Counted from the stretch's first letter, positions 35,495 to 45,573 are shown. The stretch is 64,000 nt of DNA from Endobacter medicaginis (GCF_014192375.1 NZ_JACHXV010000011.1:1-64000), one strand, 5' to 3'. The notes: generated by a model not told the origin, from the sequence alone. A program made the numbers and translations.

Positions 35495-38400
35495 TCAGGC
35501 CAAGCTGAGCAGCGTGACGTCGCCGCCAATGGCTGCCGTGTTGATGCTCTCGCTCCGTTCCGACACCAGCAGCTCGCCGGGGTAGTGACCGGTGTCATCC
35601 GGCGCGAAGAGGGGAACGATCCGGTGTGCGCCCGTGGCCAGCTCCTGCAATGTCTGCCAGGGGGTGCCGGGTTCGACGAGGGCGAAATCGGCGGCCGCGA
35701 ATGCTGCCTTGCGCGACATGCGGCGGATTTCGCCGTCGAGAAAGACAGACAGGCGGTCGAGGCCGCCCAGGCGCTGCGCATCGTCCTCCGTCACGATCGC
35801 GCGGCTGCCGGCGGCAAGCACGGCGCCGATCTGCCGATAGAGGCCGGCACGATCCGTGGCCAGGCACAGGCCGGCGCCGCGCGGCACCAGCCTGTAGACA
35901 TTGCGTTCGCCGACCGGCGCGGGCAGCGTTTCGGCCGCGCCGAGAGCGGTCTGTTCCTGGCCGTCCGTCAACTCGACGAACTTGTTGCCATGCAGCCACG
36001 AGCGCCAGATCACGAACGCGCCCGGCAGGCTCTTCGCCCGCGGCAGTCGTGGCGCCGCGGGCGCGTGTGCCATCAGGCGGCGCAGGATCAGCGGGCCGCC
36101 GGCTTTCGGGCCGGTGCCCGACAGGCCATGGCCGCCGAAAGGCTGCGCGCCGACCACAGCGCCGATCGTGTTGCGGTTGACATAGGCATTGCCGGCGCCG
36201 GAGCGTTCGACCAGGGCGGCGGCCCGCTCGCGCAGCCGGGACTGCACACCGAAGGTCAGCCCGTAGCCCAGGGCGGCGATCCGGTCGACCAGCGATTCGA
36301 GCTCGCCCTCGCCGTAGCGCACCACATGCAGCACCGGGCCGAACACCTCGGCGCCGATTTCCTCGACCGAGGCGATCTCGATCAGGGTCGGCGACAGGAA
36401 ATGTCCGCCCGAGGGTGCGAACGGGGCCGTGTAGACCGGGCGCCCCCAGCCATGCAGGCGGCCGACATGGGCTGCGACACGGTCGACGGCAGCGGCGGAG
36501 ATCATCGGCCCGATATCGCTCGACAGCCGTTCGGGCGGCCCCAGGCGCAAGGCCGACATCGCGCCGCGCAGCAGGCCCAGCACATGCTCGGCCGTGGCTG
36601 TCGGCAGGCACAGGATGCGCGCCGCGGAACAGCGCTGCCCGGCCGAATTGAAGGCGGAGGTCAGCACGTCGATCGCCACCTGCTCGGGCAGGGCGGAGGA
36701 GTCGACCACGATGGCGTTCTGGCCGCCGGTCTCGGCGATCAGCGGCACCGGGCGACCGTCTGCGGCCAGCCGGCCGGCCAGGGTGATGGCGATCTGGCGG
36801 CCGACCGTGGTGGAGCCGGTGAACATCACACCGTCGCAGCGCGGGTCGGCGGTCAGTGCCTGGCCGGTTGCCGCGTCGCCGGGCAGCACCCCAAGCACGT
36901 CCCGCGGCACACCGGCCGCGTGCAGCAGCGCACCGGCGGCCAGGCCGCAGAGCGGCGTCTGCACCGCCGGTTTGGCCAGCACCGCATTGCCCGCGGCGAG
37001 GGCCGCAGCGATCTGGCCCACGAAGATGGCAACGGGAAAATTCCACGGGCTGATGCACACCACCCGTCCGAGCGGCGTGCTGCCCGGGCCGGCATCGAGC
37101 CCGGCTGCGTCGGCGTAATAGCGCAGGAAATCGATCGCCTCGCGCAGCTCGCCGATCGCGTCCGGCAGCGTGCGGCCGGCCTCGCGCACCACCAGGGCCA
37201 GCAGCACCGGAGGTGCGGCACCGGTGATCTGGGCCTCGAGCCGGTCGGCCGCGCCGCGCAGGACTTCGGCGCGTTCGGCTGCCGTCGCCGCCCATCCGGA
37301 GGCGGGTGCCGCCTCGAAGGCCGCGGCGACCGAGGCCGGCGTGGTGTCCGCCACCCGCCCGAGGCGACGCGACGGGTCGGCGGGCTCGGCGATGACCCGG
37401 GCGCCCTCGCCGTCATCGACCAGCGGCAGCTCGCAGCCGGCAAGGGACTCGGCCAGCCGATGCAGCGTCGGCTCATGGGCCAGATCGAGCCCGGCGGCGT
37501 TGCGCCGGGGGCCGAACAGCGCGTCCGGCGCGACCACGAAGGGCGACGGCGCGCCCGGCTCGTCGGCCGCCGCGATCCTGGCCTGCGGCGCGCGGGTGAG
37601 CTCCGCCTCGCTGGTCTGCGGGTCGGCGATGCGGTTGACGAAGGCCGAGTTGGCGCCGTTTTCCAGCAATCGGCGCACCAGATAGGCGAGCAGCGCATCA
37701 TGTCCGCCGACCGGGGCGTAGATGCGGGCTGGACGATACAGCCGGTCGGGCGGCACCACCTCGTCATAGAGCGGCTCGCCCATGCCGTGCAGGCACTGGA
37801 ACTCGTAAGCCGTGCGCGGCGCCTCCGGCCCGCCGGCCATGCGCCAGATCGCGGCCACGGTCTGGGCGTTGTGGGTGGCGAACTGCGGATAGACCGCCCC
37901 ACCCGCCGCCAGCAGGCGCTGCGCGCACACCAGATAGCTCAGATCGGTGTGCTCCTTGCGGGTAAACAGCGCGAAATCGGCCAGCCCGGCGAGCTGCGCG
38001 CGCTTGATCTCGCTGTCCCAGTAGGCGCCCTTCACCAGGCGCACCATCAGTCGCCGCCCGCTGCGCTGCGCCAGATCGACGAGATGGTCGATCAGCTCGG
38101 GTGCTGCGCGCTGATAGGCCTGCACCACGATGCCAAGTCCGTGCCAGTCGCGCGTGACCTCGTCGGCGCACAGCGCCTCGAACAGGTCGTGGGTCAGGTC
38201 GAGGCGGTCGACCTCCTCGGCATCGATGGTGAGCCCGATATCGTAGCGCGCCGCCAGCCGTGCCAGCCCGGTCAGGCGCTGCAACAGCACGCTCATCACG
38301 GTCGCGCGCTGGGCGCGGACGAAGCGCGGGTGCAGCGCGCTGAGCTTGACCGACACGCCGGGACCCTCCACCGGCCGGTCGGCGAAGCGTGCCACCAGCC

Positions 38401-39124
38401 CGTCGGACGCCGCCGCGCCCACGGCGTGGATGGCGTTCTGGTAGAGATCGAGATAGCGCGCCGCATCCGCCTCGCAGACCGCCGCCTCGCCGAGCATGTC
38501 GAAGGAGTGCCGATACCCCAGCGCCTCGCGCCTGGCCGCGTGGCGCAGCGCGCTCTCGATGGTGGCGCCGGCGATGAAGTGCCGTCCGATGCGCCCGATC
38601 GCCGCCGACAGGCCGACGCGCAGCGCCGCCTTCGCCCCCGGCAGCATGTCGGACGCCGCCCGGCCGGTGCCGACCGCCTCCGCGATCACCCGGCGCAGGC
38701 CGAACCGGCCGCCCTCGGCGCCGAGCGCGTTCCAGTCCACCGACGACAGCATCTCCTCGATCATCGCCTGCCGGGTGGTGGCATCGGGGATGCGCGGCAG
38801 CGCCTCGGCGAGGCTCATCAGCGCCAGCCCGGCCGGCGTGCCGATCGGAAAGGCGCGCATCAGCGCCTCGACCGGCCCGGGGCGGTGCGCGCGCAGCTTG
38901 CGGACCAGGAAACCGGCCAGCGCCTCCGCCGCCTCCGACGCGGTTGGAGCCTCGGCCAGCAGGGCGGCGACGCGCTCGCGCTCGCCCACGAAGCGTGCCG
39001 CACTCACCGCCGCGCGCAGCGGCGACTGTGTCTGCGTCTCGGCGCGCAGCGCGGCGAAGGCGTCGGCGTTGCAAATCGGGCCGGAGACCGGATCGGCGAT
39101 CGGGTCGGAAATCGAGTCGGGCAT
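35495..39124 (-). CDS. putA: Bifunctional proline dehydrogenase / glutamate semialdehyde dehydrogenase
   Basis: The 1209-residue PutA oxidises proline to glutamate in two steps. The proline dehydrogenase barrel (about 130-450) has VSVKLSALHPRF, LTIDAEEVDRLDL and RLVKGAYWDSEIKRAQLAG. The P5C dehydrogenase (about 540-1000) has CISPWNFPVAIFVGQIAAAL, FTGSTTVGRQIA and the catalytic cysteine in AGQRCSAARILCL. A C-terminal extra domain follows. The N-terminus starts MPDSISDPIADPVSGPI and lacks the ribbon-helix-helix DNA-binding domain, so it should not repress its own gene. No separate regulator or proline transporter is adjacent. Confidence 0.95.
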   Translation of the reverse strand: MPDSISDPIADPVSGPICNADAFAALRAETQTQSPLRAAVSAARFVGERERVAALLAEAPTASEAAEALAGFLVRKLRAHRPGPVEALMRAFPIGTPAGLALMSLAEALPRIPDATTRQAMIEEMLSSVDWNALGAEGGRFGLRRVIAEAVGTGRAASDMLPGAKAALRVGLSAAIGRIGRHFIAGATIESALRHAARREALGYRHSFDMLGEAAVCEADAARYLDLYQNAIHAVGAAASDGLVARFADRPVEGPGVSVKLSALHPRFVRAQRATVMSVLLQRLTGLARLAARYDIGLTIDAEEVDRLDLTHDLFEALCADEVTRDWHGLGIVVQAYQRAAPELIDHLVDLAQRSGRRLMVRLVKGAYWDSEIKRAQLAGLADFALFTRKEHTDLSYLVCAQRLLAAGGAVYPQFATHNAQTVAAIWRMAGGPEAPRTAYEFQCLHGMGEPLYDEVVPPDRLYRPARIYAPVGGHDALLAYLVRRLLENGANSAFVNRIADPQTSEAELTRAPQARIAAADEPGAPSPFVVAPDALFGPRRNAAGLDLAHEPTLHRLAESLAGCELPLVDDGEGARVIAEPADPSRRLGRVADTTPASVAAAFEAAPASGWAATAAERAEVLRGAADRLEAQITGAAPPVLLALVVREAGRTLPDAIGELREAIDFLRYYADAAGLDAGPGSTPLGRVVCISPWNFPVAIFVGQIAAALAAGNAVLAKPAVQTPLCGLAAGALLHAAGVPRDVLGVLPGDAATGQALTADPRCDGVMFTGSTTVGRQIAITLAGRLAADGRPVPLIAETGGQNAIVVDSSALPEQVAIDVLTSAFNSAGQRCSAARILCLPTATAEHVLGLLRGAMSALRLGPPERLSSDIGPMISAAAVDRVAAHVGRLHGWGRPVYTAPFAPSGGHFLSPTLIEIASVEEIGAEVFGPVLHVVRYGEGELESLVDRIAALGYGLTFGVQSRLRERAAALVERSGAGNAYVNRNTIGAVVGAQPFGGHGLSGTGPKAGGPLILRRLMAHAPAAPRLPRAKSLPGAFVIWRSWLHGNKFVELTDGQEQTALGAAETLPAPVGERNVYRLVPRGAGLCLATDRAGLYRQIGAVLAAGSRAIVTEDDAQRLGGLDRLSVFLDGEIRRMSRKAAFAAADFALVEPGTPWQTLQELATGAHRIVPLFAPDDTGHYPGELLVSERSESINTAAIGGDVTLLSLA

Positions 39125-39259
39125 CGGACCTCTGGCTGCTGCTGCTGCTGCGCGATCGCTGCGGATCGCCCCCTATACCACCACCGCCGCGCCGCACGCA
39201 GGTGGCTCCCGCCTGCGTGAGCGGCTATGACGGCCCTCGGCCCGTAACGCGGAGGATCG

Positions 39260-39931
39260 ATGGACGGGGACAGCGCCGACACGGCCCGCTTCATCGCGGC
39301 TCATACCGCGCCGAGCCATGCGCCGCTGGTCGGCGAGATCATCCTGCGGCTGGCCACCGAGATCACCCCGATCTGGCAGGCCTCGGAAGACTGGCTGGCC
39401 CGCGCGGGTGTCGCACCGCCGTTCTGGGCGTTCGCCTGGCCGGGTGGGCAGGCGCTGGCGCGGCACGTGCTGGACGGGCACCTGCCGGTCGCCGGCCGAC
39501 GCGTGCTCGATTTCGCCTCGGGGTGCGGTCTCGCCGCCATCGCCTGCGCGCAGCGACAGGCCGCCTCGGTCGAGGCCAGCGAGATCGATCCGCTGGCGAT
39601 CGCGGCGATCGGGATCAACGCGCGCGCCAATGGCGTCGATGTCATCGCACTGCCGGATGACATCGTCGGCGCCGCCTGCCGCTGGGACGTCATCCTGTGC
39701 GGCGATGTCTGCTACGAGGAGCCGATGACCCGACACATCATGCCCTGGCTGCGGCGCATGGCCGAGACGGCCGAGGTGATCGTCGCCGATCCGGGCCGCA
39801 CCTACCGCCCCGGACAGGGGATGGTCGCCCTCGCCGCCTATGACGTGCCGACCAGCCGCGAGCTCGAGGACCGTGACCAGCGGCATACCGTGCTCTACCG
39901 GGTGGAACCTCACGCGGCGGCCGCCCGATGA
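39260..39931 (+). CDS. SAM-dependent methyltransferase, ETF-beta lysine-methyltransferase-like
   Basis: The 223-residue class I methyltransferase has VAPPFWAFAWPGGQALARHV, then VLDFASGCGLAAIAC as the SAM motif I, and DVILCGDVCYEEPMTRHI. This pattern is that of METTL20-type enzymes that methylate lysines on the electron transfer flavoprotein beta subunit. The exact target is inference. Its stop overlaps the start of the CorC-like gene (ATGA). Confidence 0.8.
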   Translation: MDGDSADTARFIAAHTAPSHAPLVGEIILRLATEITPIWQASEDWLARAGVAPPFWAFAWPGGQALARHVLDGHLPVAGRRVLDFASGCGLAAIACAQRQAASVEASEIDPLAIAAIGINARANGVDVIALPDDIVGAACRWDVILCGDVCYEEPMTRHIMPWLRRMAETAEVIVADPGRTYRPGQGMVALAAYDVPTSRELEDRDQRHTVLYRVEPHAAAAR

Positions 39932-41262
39932 GTGCTGCCGCGCTGCTCTCGGTCGGGCTGCTGCTGATGATCGCGTTGCTGGGCTTCAGCGTCGTGATCT
40001 CGCTGTCGGAGATGTCGTTCGCTGCCGCGCGCGAGGCGCGCATCCGCGGCCTCGCCCGCACCGACCGAAGGGCGGCGCGCTTCCTGGCCCTGCGACGCGA
40101 TTCCGGCCGGGTGGTGACCGCGCTGCAGATCTGCCTCAACGCCGTGGGCATCCTGGCCGGCATGCTGTCGGACCGCTTCATCGCCGCACCGCTGACCGAG
40201 CTTCTGCAGCACGCGGGGGCGGGCGACTGGGCGCGGCAGGCCGGCATCATCCTCGGCTTCTGCCTGGTCACCGGCAGCTTCGTGCTGCTGTCGGACCTGG
40301 TGCCCAAGCGGGCCGCGCTGATCGCGCCGGAGCGCGTGGCGCTGTCGGTGGCTTGGTTCCCGTCGCTGGCGATCGGCGTGCTGCGGCCGGTCGTGTGGCT
40401 GTTCGCGAAATTGTCGAACGTGATCCTGCGCCTCCTGCGGCTGCCGACAGGGGTGGTCGCCGATCCGCTCACCGCGGAGGATCTGCGCGCCACCCTGGCC
40501 GCCGGCACCGCCTCGGGCGCGCTGCTCGAGCAGGAGCACAGGCTGATCACCAACGTGCTGGGCATGCAGGACCGTTCCGTCACCTCGGCGATGACCCCGC
40601 GCGACGAGATCGTCTATCTCGATCTCGACGAGACGCCGGAGGCGCGGCGCGACAAGGTGCGCGCGCGGCCCTATTCGCGCTATCCGCTCTGCCGTGGCGG
40701 CATCGACAACGTGGTCGGCGCGATCCGGGCCGAGGACGTGCTCGCCTCCACCGTGCAGGACGGCTCGGTGCCGGACGATTTCGCCCGCATGCGGCGCGAC
40801 GTGCTGTCGATCCCCGACACGCTGAACCTGTGGGAGGCGCTCGCCCAGTTCGAGGCGTTCGGTGCCGGCTTCGCGGTGGTGGTGAGCGAATACGGGCTGG
40901 TGGTGGGGCTGCTGACCTTCAAGGACGTGATGGGCGCGGTGATGGACGGGCTCGCCAACCCGTTCGACGAGCAGGTGATCGTGCGCCGCGACGACCGGTC
41001 CTGGCTGATCGACGGGCTCGCCCCGCTCGCCGATGTCGCGCGCGCCCTCGAGGTCGACGCGTTCGAGGCCTCGGGCCTCTACGAGACCATCGGCGGCTTC
41101 GTCAGTCACCGGCTGCGGCGGATGGCGCGCAAGGCGGACCGGGTCGAGTATGAGGGATTGCTGTTCGAGGTGGTGGATGTGGAAGGCTTCCGCATCAACC
41201 AGCTGCTGGTGACGCGGCGGACCCCGGCGCCTCTCAGCGCGGAGGCGTCAGCCAGCGGCTGA
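39928..41262 (+). CDS. CNNM/CorC-family membrane transporter (hemolysin-like)
   Basis: The 444-residue protein has a CNNM (DUF21) membrane domain of about four helices (1-180), with ISLSEMSFAAAREARIRGLA at its start. Two CBS motifs follow (about 210-340), with DRSVTSAMTPRDEIVYLDLD and FAVVVSEYGLVVGLLTFKDV, then a CorC/HlyC domain at the C-terminus. The family is linked to Mg2+/Co2+ efflux. It overlaps the upstream methyltransferase by 4 bp, and its 3' end overlaps the convergent hydrolase gene by 29 bp. Confidence 0.88.
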   Translation: MSAAALLSVGLLLMIALLGFSVVISLSEMSFAAAREARIRGLARTDRRAARFLALRRDSGRVVTALQICLNAVGILAGMLSDRFIAAPLTELLQHAGAGDWARQAGIILGFCLVTGSFVLLSDLVPKRAALIAPERVALSVAWFPSLAIGVLRPVVWLFAKLSNVILRLLRLPTGVVADPLTAEDLRATLAAGTASGALLEQEHRLITNVLGMQDRSVTSAMTPRDEIVYLDLDETPEARRDKVRARPYSRYPLCRGGIDNVVGAIRAEDVLASTVQDGSVPDDFARMRRDVLSIPDTLNLWEALAQFEAFGAGFAVVVSEYGLVVGLLTFKDVMGAVMDGLANPFDEQVIVRRDDRSWLIDGLAPLADVARALEVDAFEASGLYETIGGFVSHRLRRMARKADRVEYEGLLFEVVDVEGFRINQLLVTRRTPAPLSAEASASG

Positions 41263-41986
41263 GATGGGCGAGTGCCCAACCCATCGACAGCCGTGCGAGG
41301 GCGGCATCGAAGCGCGGCGCGCCGTCGCGCAGGAAGGCGTGCTGCGCATTGACCTCGAACCAGGTGTAGGACCGGCCCGCCTCTTCCAGCCGCTCGCGGA
41401 TCGCGCTGCGGCCGGCGAACGGCACGTGCGGGTCCTGACGGCCGAACACCAGCATCGCCTCGCCGCGCAGTTCGTCGATCCGGGCCATGGTGTCGTCGCC
41501 GCCGGCGTCGCGGCCGAGCGTGCGCGTGTGCAGGTCGGTCGGATAGAAGCACACCGCAGCGCGCACGCGTGGGTCGAGCGAAGCGCGCAGGGCGAGATGG
41601 CCGCCGAGGCAGACGCCGAAGGTGCCCAACGCCCCGGTGCAGGCCGGATGGGCTTCGAGCCAGTCGAACAGCGCGCGTGCGTCGGTATCGTGCGCCGTGG
41701 CCGGCTTGACGAATTTCAGCGCATTGCCGCGCTCGGTGCCCGGCGTGTCGTAGGCCAGCACCGTGCCGGGGGGTTCGTGCTCGTGATAGACTTCCGGCAT
41801 CGCGACGAGGAATCCCTCGCCGGCGAGCTGGGCCGCGAGGCGCCGGATCGGATCGGTGATCTGGTAGATTTCCGAATACAGCACGATCGCCGCGAAGCGC
41901 CCCTCTGCGGTCGGCCGGGCGAGATGCACCCGCATCTCCCCGGTGGGCGTGCCGATATCGGCCTGTTCATCGGTGCGGATCAGCAT
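41234..41986 (-). CDS. Dienelactone hydrolase family protein
   Basis: The 250-residue alpha/beta hydrolase has the cysteine nucleophile motif GVCLGGHLALRA, typical of dienelactone hydrolase, with the acid in a DPHVPF region and His in NAQHAFLRD. The family hydrolyses lactones and related esters. There is no aromatic degradation cluster around it, so the substrate is uncertain. Convergent with the CorC-like gene. Confidence 0.85.
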   Translation of the reverse strand: MLIRTDEQADIGTPTGEMRVHLARPTAEGRFAAIVLYSEIYQITDPIRRLAAQLAGEGFLVAMPEVYHEHEPPGTVLAYDTPGTERGNALKFVKPATAHDTDARALFDWLEAHPACTGALGTFGVCLGGHLALRASLDPRVRAAVCFYPTDLHTRTLGRDAGGDDTMARIDELRGEAMLVFGRQDPHVPFAGRSAIRERLEEAGRSYTWFEVNAQHAFLRDGAPRFDAALARLSMGWALAHLSRWLTPPR

Positions 41987-42022
41987 CTGCGCCCCTCGCG
42001 TTGTCTGCGGGAACGGAGAAGA

Positions 42023-42823
42023 TCACCCTCTCGGCGTCTGCACCACCCGTGTGCGGGTCAGGATCGCCCGCGCCACCGGCCCCGGCAGCAGCGCCTGTGC
42101 CGCGCGCAGCACCGAGAACGGCCACGGCAGCACCAGATGCGCACGGCCGGCATCGACCGCCCGTGCGATTCGCGCCGCCGCAGTCTCCACGTCGAGCAGG
42201 AACGGCTTGGCGCAGTCGAGCCGCCGGCTCATCGGCGTGTCCACGAAGCCCGGCGAGGCCAGCGTAACCGAAACGCCATGGTCGCGCATCCCGAGCCTCA
42301 GCGCGGCCGCGAAGCGGGTCAGCCCCGCCTTGCTGCCGGCATAGGCCGGGGCATAGGGCAGGTCGTGGAAGGCGGCGACCGAGCCGAGCAGCCCGATCCG
42401 GCCGCCGCCGCGTGCCGCCATGTGGCCGGCGAGCAGGGTCGCCATCATCGCCGGCGTGGTGAAGTTGACGCAGCCGAGTTCGATGACCAGCTCCGGCCGC
42501 TCGGTCAACGCGCCGTCGGGACGGATGTCGCCCAGGCCCGCGGCGAGGATCGCAAGGTCGAAGGCGAACGCATCGTCATCCAGCGCGAGTGCGGCGCGGG
42601 CCGCCTGGGGGTCGGCGAGGTCGATCGAGCGGGTGGCGACCTGCGCGCCGAGCGCGCGGCACTCCGCCGCCACCGAATCGAGTCGCGTCCGGTCGCGCCC
42701 CCACAACATCAGCCGGCGTCCGGAACCGGCGTAATGCCGCGCCAGGGCGGCGCCGATGCCGCTGGACGCCCCGGTGACGAGGATGCGGGAGGCGCCGCGC
42801 TTGCGGCCGGGCAACGATTGCAT
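42023..42823 (-). CDS. Short-chain dehydrogenase/reductase
   Basis: The 266-residue SDR has the nucleotide motif TGASSGIGAAL, catalytic serine in LLGSVAAFHDLP and the YxxxK motif in YAPAYAGSKAGLTRF. A C-terminal extension (LPWPFSVLRAAQALLPGPVA) could touch the membrane, as in DltE/YqjQ-type SDRs. The start at 42823 is 15 bp from the divergent GNAT-like gene start. Substrate unknown. Confidence 0.85.
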   Translation of the reverse strand: MQSLPGRKRGASRILVTGASSGIGAALARHYAGSGRRLMLWGRDRTRLDSVAAECRALGAQVATRSIDLADPQAARAALALDDDAFAFDLAILAAGLGDIRPDGALTERPELVIELGCVNFTTPAMMATLLAGHMAARGGGRIGLLGSVAAFHDLPYAPAYAGSKAGLTRFAAALRLGMRDHGVSVTLASPGFVDTPMSRRLDCAKPFLLDVETAAARIARAVDAGRAHLVLPWPFSVLRAAQALLPGPVARAILTRTRVVQTPRG

Positions 42824-42838
42824 CTTTATCTTCCACCG

Positions 42839-44044
42839 ATGACGATCTCTGCCGCCCTCGACTCGCCCGCCCCACCCCCCGATAGCACCGGGGTCGAGAT
42901 CGTGCCGGTCGCGGGGCGGCGGGCGTTGAAGCAGTTCATCCAGCTTCCGCGGCGTCTGTATCACGGGCTGCCCGGCTTCGTCCCGCCGCTGGATTTCGAG
43001 CGCCGCGGCATGCTCGCCCCGGGCAAGTCGGCCTTCTACGAAGAGGGTCGCGCACAGTTCTTCCTCGCCCTGCGCGACGGCCGGCCGGTGGGACGGATCT
43101 CCGCGCAGGTCGATCCGGTCACGCAGTCGGCGTGGGACCCCGAATCACGCGAGCCGGTCGGGCTGTTCGGCGCGCTGGACGCGATCGACGATGCCGGGGT
43201 GGTCGCAGCACTGATCGACGCGGCAAGGGGCTGGCTGGCAGCCCAGGGTATGCGCCGGATGGTCGGGCCGTATGTGCTCAATCCGAACGGCGAGCCCGGA
43301 CTGCTGATCGAGGGGCAGACCGAACGCGCGATGCTGATGTCGCCGTGGCATCCGGCCTGGCTCGGCGCGCATGTCGAGGCGTCCGGGCTGCGCAAGGTGA
43401 AGGACCTGCTCGCCTACGAGCTGGCGGTGGGGCCGAAGGCGGAGGCGGCGCTGTCGCAGTCGCGCACACGGCTGGAGTCGTTCGGCGGCGGCATCTCGGT
43501 GCGGCGGATGCGCACGCGCGGCCCGGGCCTGGCCGAGGACGCGGCGATCATGGCCGAGATCTACAACGATGCCTGGCACGACAACTGGGGTTTCGTGCCG
43601 ATCACCCGGGCCGAGACGAGGGCCATGGCGCGCGAGCTCAAGCCGCTGATCCGTCCGGAGCACATGGTGCTGGTCGAGCGCGACGGCCGTCCGATCGCGG
43701 TGACGCTGGTGCTGCCCAATCTCTATGACATCGTCGGCGATCTCGGCGGCAGCCCGTCGCCGATCGGCTGGCTGCGGTTCGCCCGCCGCCTGCTCGGCCA
43801 TCGTTTCCGCTCGGGGCGGGTGATCCTGCTGGGTGTGCGCGCCGAGCTGCGGGGCAGCGTGCTGGGTGCGGTGCTGCCGTCGCTGATGATCGGCGAGCTG
43901 ATGACCCGCGGTCGCGAGATGCCGCTGCGCAGCGTCGAGCTCGGCTGGATTCTCGAAGACAACGTCGCCATGCGCCGGCTGATCGAGCAGCTGGTGCCCA
44001 GGCCCTCGAAGAGATTCCGCCTCTACGAGGGCACGACCGGCTGA
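42839..44044 (+). CDS. Conserved protein with a GNAT-like fold
   Basis: The 401-residue protein contains QFIQLPRRLYHGLPGFVPPL, EGRAQFFLALRDGRPVGRIS, the block YVLNPNGEPGLLIEGQTERA and SVELGWILEDNVAMRRLIEQ. The overall layout looks like two acetyltransferase-like halves, and homologues are widespread in alphaproteobacteria as hypothetical proteins. Function is not known to me. It starts 15 bp from the divergent SDR gene, so their promoters overlap the coding starts. Confidence 0.65.
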   Translation: MTISAALDSPAPPPDSTGVEIVPVAGRRALKQFIQLPRRLYHGLPGFVPPLDFERRGMLAPGKSAFYEEGRAQFFLALRDGRPVGRISAQVDPVTQSAWDPESREPVGLFGALDAIDDAGVVAALIDAARGWLAAQGMRRMVGPYVLNPNGEPGLLIEGQTERAMLMSPWHPAWLGAHVEASGLRKVKDLLAYELAVGPKAEAALSQSRTRLESFGGGISVRRMRTRGPGLAEDAAIMAEIYNDAWHDNWGFVPITRAETRAMARELKPLIRPEHMVLVERDGRPIAVTLVLPNLYDIVGDLGGSPSPIGWLRFARRLLGHRFRSGRVILLGVRAELRGSVLGAVLPSLMIGELMTRGREMPLRSVELGWILEDNVAMRRLIEQLVPRPSKRFRLYEGTTG

Positions 44045-44078
44045 CGCCCGGGCCGCGCCCCCGAAGGGCGGGTCCCTG

Positions 44079-45491
44079 TCAGGCGCCGATGTCGCGCAGC
44101 TTGCGGCCCGACATCAGCCGGCTCTCGATATGTTCGAGCGAGACGCCCTTGGTCTCCGGCACCAGGGCGAGGGTGAACAGGATGAACGCCACGTTGAAAG
44201 CCGCATAGAGCCAGAAGGTGTGCGCGGCCCCCAGCGTGCTGATCAGGGTGAGGAAGGTCGCCCCCACGATCGCGTTGGCGACCCAGTTGGTCAGTGTCGA
44301 GGCGGCGATGCCGAAATCGCGGCCCTTGAGCGGCTGGATCTCCGAGCACAGGATCCAGATCACCGGCCCGGCGGCCATCGCGAAGCCGACGATGAACACC
44401 AGCAGCATCACCACCGTGGCGAGCTGCATCGCGTGGGTCGGCGTGCCGAGGCCCAGCAGCGTGCCGACCGCACCGAGCCCGATCGCCATGACCACGAAGC
44501 TGATGACGAGCAACGGCCGCCGGCCGAGCCGGTCGACCAGGGCGATGGAGATGAAGGTGGCGAGCACGTTGGTCAGCCCGACCAGGGCGGTGGCCCAGAG
44601 GGCTGCATTGGCGCCGAAGCCGGCAAGGCCGAACACCTTGGGCGCATAATACATCATCACGTTCATGCCGGTGAACTGCTGCACCACCTGCAAGGCGATG
44701 CCGAGCATCACCGCGCGGCGGAAATTGGCATTGGCGAGGAACATCGACAGGCCCTGCTGCTTGACCCGGATCTGCTCGGAGATCTCGGAGATCTCGCGCT
44801 CCACCTCCTGGTGATCCTGACGCAGGGTCAGCAGCACGTGCCGTGCCTCGTCGGTGCGCCCGCGCATCATCAGCCAGCGCGGCGAGTTCGGCACGAACAG
44901 GATGCCGGCGAGGAACAGCGCGCCCGGCACGGCGACGATGCCGAGCATCCAGCGCCAGGCGGAGATTTCGGCCATCTGCGAGAAGGCGAGGTCGGAGAGG
45001 AGGGCCAGCAGGATGCCGATGGTGACCATCAGCTGATACAGCGAGATCATCGCGCCGCGCACGTGCTCGGCGGAGATTTCCGACAGATACAGCGGGGCTG
45101 CGAAGGTCGCGACGCCGATCGCCAGCCCGAGCACGAAGCGCGCCACCACCAGCGAGGGGATCGACCAGGCGAAGGCGCAGAACAGCGAACCGGCGACGAA
45201 CAGGACCGCCGCCAGCACAAGCGACTTCTTGCGCCCGAGCCGGAACGACAGCCAGCCGGCGGCGAGCGCGCCGATCGCGGCGCCCACCATCATCGCGCTC
45301 ACGATGGTCTGGATGGCGTCGTCGTCTGCGGCGAATTGTTTCGCGATCAGGCTCTGCGCCCCGGAGATCACCCCGATGTCGAGACCGAACATCAGCCCAG
45401 CGAGCGCTGCGAGGAGGCCGGTGAAGAAGGCCTGTCCGTTGCGGCCGACCTCGGCGAGCGAGCCGGCTTGCGGCTCCGTTGTTGCATCCAT
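44079..45491 (-). CDS. Sugar-porter MFS transporter (GalP/XylE-like)
   Basis: The 470-residue protein has twelve membrane helices and sugar-porter motifs: GLMFGLDIGVISGAQ, RLGRKKSLV, FVPNSPRWLMMRGR, QVVQQFTGMNVMMYYAPKVF, DRLGRRPLL and PETKGVSLEHIE. It is probably a proton-coupled galactose or hexose/pentose porter. The ATG at 45491 follows a GGGGGAGA site. It is the last gene of the galactose/galactonate run. Confidence 0.9.
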   Translation of the reverse strand: MDATTEPQAGSLAEVGRNGQAFFTGLLAALAGLMFGLDIGVISGAQSLIAKQFAADDDAIQTIVSAMMVGAAIGALAAGWLSFRLGRKKSLVLAAVLFVAGSLFCAFAWSIPSLVVARFVLGLAIGVATFAAPLYLSEISAEHVRGAMISLYQLMVTIGILLALLSDLAFSQMAEISAWRWMLGIVAVPGALFLAGILFVPNSPRWLMMRGRTDEARHVLLTLRQDHQEVEREISEISEQIRVKQQGLSMFLANANFRRAVMLGIALQVVQQFTGMNVMMYYAPKVFGLAGFGANAALWATALVGLTNVLATFISIALVDRLGRRPLLVISFVVMAIGLGAVGTLLGLGTPTHAMQLATVVMLLVFIVGFAMAAGPVIWILCSEIQPLKGRDFGIAASTLTNWVANAIVGATFLTLISTLGAAHTFWLYAAFNVAFILFTLALVPETKGVSLEHIESRLMSGRKLRDIGA

Positions 45492-45573
45492 GATCCCGTC
45501 TCCCCCTGGCGTTTCTTGTTGTTCGGCCGATATGGCCAAACACCGGTGCATGACATGAGTTCGTGCGGCGGGG

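Noticed and set aside
39085-39151. Short CTG repeat and DP-rich repeats near the putA start as a phase-variation tract
   Set aside because: Only about five CTG units, outside the coding frame, and the DP repeats are imperfect; no sign of slippage.
35477-39220. 1247-codon open frame opposite putA
   Set aside because: Low-complexity His/Arg/Gln-rich antisense shadow; putA on the other strand has complete domain motifs.
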